Part shown: piece after piece, positions 61,736 through 64,000 of the stretch
How positions within the stretch are numbered: the stretch's first letter is position 1
Layout: every line of letters starts with the position of its first letter
NCBI GenBank assembly: GCA_029204225.1
Contig: CM055102.1
Coordinates: 10,613,456-10,677,455, forward strand
DNA length: 64,000 bases
Source of the DNA: Diphasiastrum complanatum
Taxonomy: Eukaryota > Streptophyta > Lycopodiopsida > Lycopodiales > Lycopodiaceae
Direction of reading: 5' to 3'
Made by a program: the position numbers and the translations under genes
Notes under the pieces: model-generated
Seen by the model: the letters and a program-made list of their open reading frames with translations, nothing else
Told to the model about the DNA's origin: nothing
Databases searched by the model: none

Positions 61736-62289
61736 TTTTTAATAGTGATATACCATCTGAACATATGTTCGACAAATGGCTCACATGTCTTCAGTATTAC
61801 TTTGATACTTCTCGGCCAACTTGTCCAGGTCCTAATAAGATTCTTGATGCAATTTTTCTCTTAAAGGGTTCTGCTAGGTTGAAGTGGTTTGACTATGTCC
61901 ATTCTCATCTGCCTATCTCTGAGTGGCATGACTTTCTACCAGTACTTCGCCTTCTTATATTCTCCGATCATGATTCTGTTATTGTTCCTCCTGTCGCTCT
62001 TACAAGTGGTAGTATAGGTCTTGAGAGTTCTACTCCTTCTGATTCCTCTCGTGAGCATTCTTCCATATGCAAGGTTCCATTTTCTTGTGCAGGACAACTA
62101 GAGATAGAGTCACACATTTCTAGCGATTCACACGAGGTTGATTCACACATTGCTAGCGATACATACGAGGATGATTCTATATCACACAGTGTGAGCGAGT
62201 TGCCTGATTTACTTGAGATAGTTATTGATCTACCTAAGCTCGTCATTGTATCCCATAGTGAGTCAGTCACATATACAGGTTGCTACTAA
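61736..62289 (+). CDS. Foreign gag-like module fused in frame after the RT start
   Basis: The frame continues to 62,289 with 'MFDKWLTCLQYYFDTS', 'AIFLLKGSARLKWFDYVHSH' and 'ISEWHDFLPVLRLLIFSDHD', which follow the spacing of a gag capsid (W..L..YF, L.G.A..WFD, W..F), and then a Ser/Asp/Glu-rich tail. It replaces the expected RT palm. The sequence is not related by eye to the gag at 59.7 kb. It may be captured from another retrotransposon; the gag assignment is tentative. Confidence 0.5.
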
Positions 62290-62520
62290 TGCTGATTCAC
62301 ATATACAGGTTGCGGCTGATATGGTCCTTGATACTGATATAGCATGCTATGATACTATTGATGATGCCGTTGCATGCTTTGATGGTGCTACCGATGTTGT
62401 TGCATGCTATGATATTGTTCCATGCTTTGATACTGATATAGTATGCCTTGCTACTATTGCCTTTGTTGCATGCTTTGATATTGTTGAGTACTTTGATGCT
62501 ACTGATGTTGTCGCCTAAGC
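62283..62520 (+). repeat. Imperfect repeat encoding a Cys/Asp-rich array
   Basis: Units of about 30-50 bp built on 'gcatgctatgatactgt' and 'gcatgctttgatgg' recur about six times. In one frame they read as repeats of the type 'ACYDTIDDAVACFDGATDVV'. The frame overlaps the end of the preceding one and stops at 62,518. A 25-bp direct repeat ('tcacatatacaggttgc') occurs at about 62,268 and 62,297. Confidence 0.65.
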
Positions 62521-62629
62521 TCCTTATTTCGATATTATTCATGGGTCTACGGTTGCTCTTTCAGATGCTTTGGCTACTCCAGTAGATCTCCATATGGCAT
62601 ATGGTTATACATTTCATGATGTTAGTGTC

Positions 62630-63140
62630 TAGAGCCCCTATCTTACACATAGTGGACCCTAGCGGATCTTTCCTAGTGGAAACGGATGCTAGTGACTATG
62701 CGGTGGGTGCAGTCCTTTACCAGGATGGTAGACCTGTGGCTTTCGAGAGCAAGAAATTAGACCCGGCTCAAAGAAGGTATTCTACTTATGAGAAGGAACT
62801 TTTTGTTGTCATTCATGCGTTAAAGATCTGGAGACATTATCTGTACGGATCTAAATTCGTGGTCATGACAGATCATGAGTCTCTTAAGTATATCTATGAT
62901 GCCTCGGACCTTAGGGGTCGTAAGGCCCGTGGTCGGAACTCATTCAAGAGTTCGAATTCGACATTAAGTACCGTCGAGGTACGTCGAATTGTGTCACTGA
63001 TGCTTTGAGCCGGATTGGAGGATTTAATCAGTTATGTTTTGCTGAGTTCCAATCCGAGTTGTATCTTTCTCTGCGAAATCTTTGTCGGACCGATGAGTTT
63101 TTCGGTCGTATTTGGCAAAAGTCCTAGTAGGAAGCTCTAT
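62630..63140 (+). pseudogene. Gypsy RNase H domain
   Basis: The frame gives 'APILHIVDPSGSFLVETDAS', 'DYAVGAVLYQDGRPVAFESK', 'RRYSTYEKELFVVIHALKIW' and 'VVMTDHESLKYI', the complete RNase H core with its Asp/Glu residues. A frameshift at about 62,930 moves the continuation 'EFEFDIKYRRGTSNCVTDAL' to the next frame. A stop follows at about 63,126. No RT palm precedes it in this element. Confidence 0.9.
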
Positions 63141-63149
63141 TTTGAGAGA

Positions 63150-64000
63150 TAACCTTGGAAAGTAGGATTCCCAAAAATCTCGCGAAGAGAAGATACTTGA
63201 TGATTATTCCATTAGAAATGGTTTGCTTTTCCGTAGGGAAAAAGTTTGTGTGCCAGATATCGCGGTCATAAGGGCCCAAATCTTGCACGAGTGCCACGAT
63301 AGCCCCAGTGCGGGTCACCCTAGTATACAGAGGACACTTGACCTTGTTAAGAGAGAATTTTATTGGCCAAAAATGAAAGGTCATGTCGAGGCATATGTTC
63401 AAAAGTGTGAACAATGCCAAGTAAATAAAGCGGAAAGACTCAAAGCAGCTGGTCTGTTGCATCCATTGGAAATTCCCTGCAAGAAATGGGAAAGTATTTC
63501 CATGGATTTTGTGGTCGGACTTCCCAAGTCAGGGAAGGGTCATGATGCTATTTGGGTAGTAGTTTATAGGCTAACCAAAATGGCGTAGTTTATTCCAACA
63601 AAAACTACTGTCAAAGCTTTTGAACTTGCTCAACTCTCATTGAAAAGTTGTTCAGGTTGTATGGTTTGCCGAACGATATTGTTAGTGATCGTGATTCCAA
63701 GTTCCGATGGTCAAACCGAACGTGTCAACCAGTCGATGGAAGATATGCTTCATGCATATGTTTCCAGGCGACAATCAGATTGGGAAAAGTATCTCCCAAT
63801 GGTTGAGTTCGCATGTTCCCCTATATCCGTTAGACTCAAAGGTCTCAAGGTTCAGGCTACAGCAGATTTCTTGCATAATATGCAGGAAATGTTGCAGGTG
63901 GCTAGGGAAAGCATTAGATCGGCTCAAGATCGAGCCCAATTCTATGCCAACCAAAGTCGGGCTCCGCGAGAGTTTGAGATCGGTGATTGGGTGTATCTTA
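63150..64000 (+). pseudogene. Gypsy integrase with an internal deletion, running off the window
   Basis: The zinc-binding HHCC domain is intact ('ILHECHDSPSAGHPSIQRTL', 'YVQKCEQCQVNKAERLK'), then the core start 'KWESISMDFVVGLPKSGKGH' and, after a stop and a frameshift, 'GLPNDIVSDRDSKF'. The sequence then jumps directly to 'DGQTERVNQSMEDMLHAYVS', so about 60-70 residues of the catalytic core including the usual third acidic residue region are missing. The C-terminal part 'RAQFYANQSRAPREFEIGDW' continues to the window edge. It is related to the integrase fragment at 13.5-13.7 kb. Confidence 0.9.

Overview
This window is nuclear DNA of a land plant from a repeat-rich genome. The evidence is introns with canonical GT-AG borders, an intact plant-type nucleosome assembly protein gene, PPR and ACA-type calcium pump fragments, and remnants of nearly every major plant transposon class (Ty3/gypsy, Ty1/copia, LINE, Helitron/Helentron, hAT, CACTA, a tRNA-headed foldback). 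The style of the PPR fragment, the long intron packed with transposon debris and the mix of elements would fit a seed-free vascular plant such as a fern, or a bryophyte or gymnosperm. That placement is inference and cannot be settled from this window.

Layout: 1-8.2 kb is AT-rich DNA with one LINE ORF1-like fragment, a candidate two-exon gene start at 4.6-5.1 kb and a perfect 47-bp tandem duplication. 8.25-9.2 kb is a decayed gypsy reverse transcriptase/RNase H. 9.6 kb is a long TC/AC microsatellite. 10.8-13.7 kb (minus) holds a 5'-truncated Helentron-like PIF1 helicase with a C-terminal endonuclease domain, abutting a gypsy integrase fragment. 13.8-15.6 kb holds diverged repeats. 16.5-21.5 kb (minus) is a decayed but nearly complete copia element, followed at 22.6-25.0 kb by plus-strand copia fragments and LTRs.

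The main host gene occupies 26,206-38,171 on the minus strand. It is a NAP1-related (SET/TAF-I-beta type) histone chaperone, reconstructed here as ten exons encoding 267 residues with no disruption. Its 6.2-kb seventh intron holds hAT, LINE and gypsy debris, and its ninth intron holds a tRNA-headed inverted repeat. Upstream of it lie a small LysM-domain ORF (39.6 kb), a PPR pseudogene (40.3-40.8 kb), a duplicated 155-bp segment (41.1 and 43.2 kb) and an ACA-type Ca2+-ATPase pseudogene (43.5-44.3 kb).

The right third is transposon-dominated again. It has a hAT transposase with two stops and one frameshift (45.2-47.5 kb, plus), a CACTA TNP2-type transposase with recognisable introns (49.8-51.7 kb, minus) next to a divergent unknown ORF (51.96-52.44 kb, plus), and an unrecognised multi-exon coding locus (53.9-56.3 kb, minus). 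Last is a large gypsy element from about 57.4 kb to the window end. In it gag, protease and the start of RT are followed by a second gag-like module and a Cys/Asp-rich repeat where the RT core should be; RNase H and an internally deleted integrase follow.
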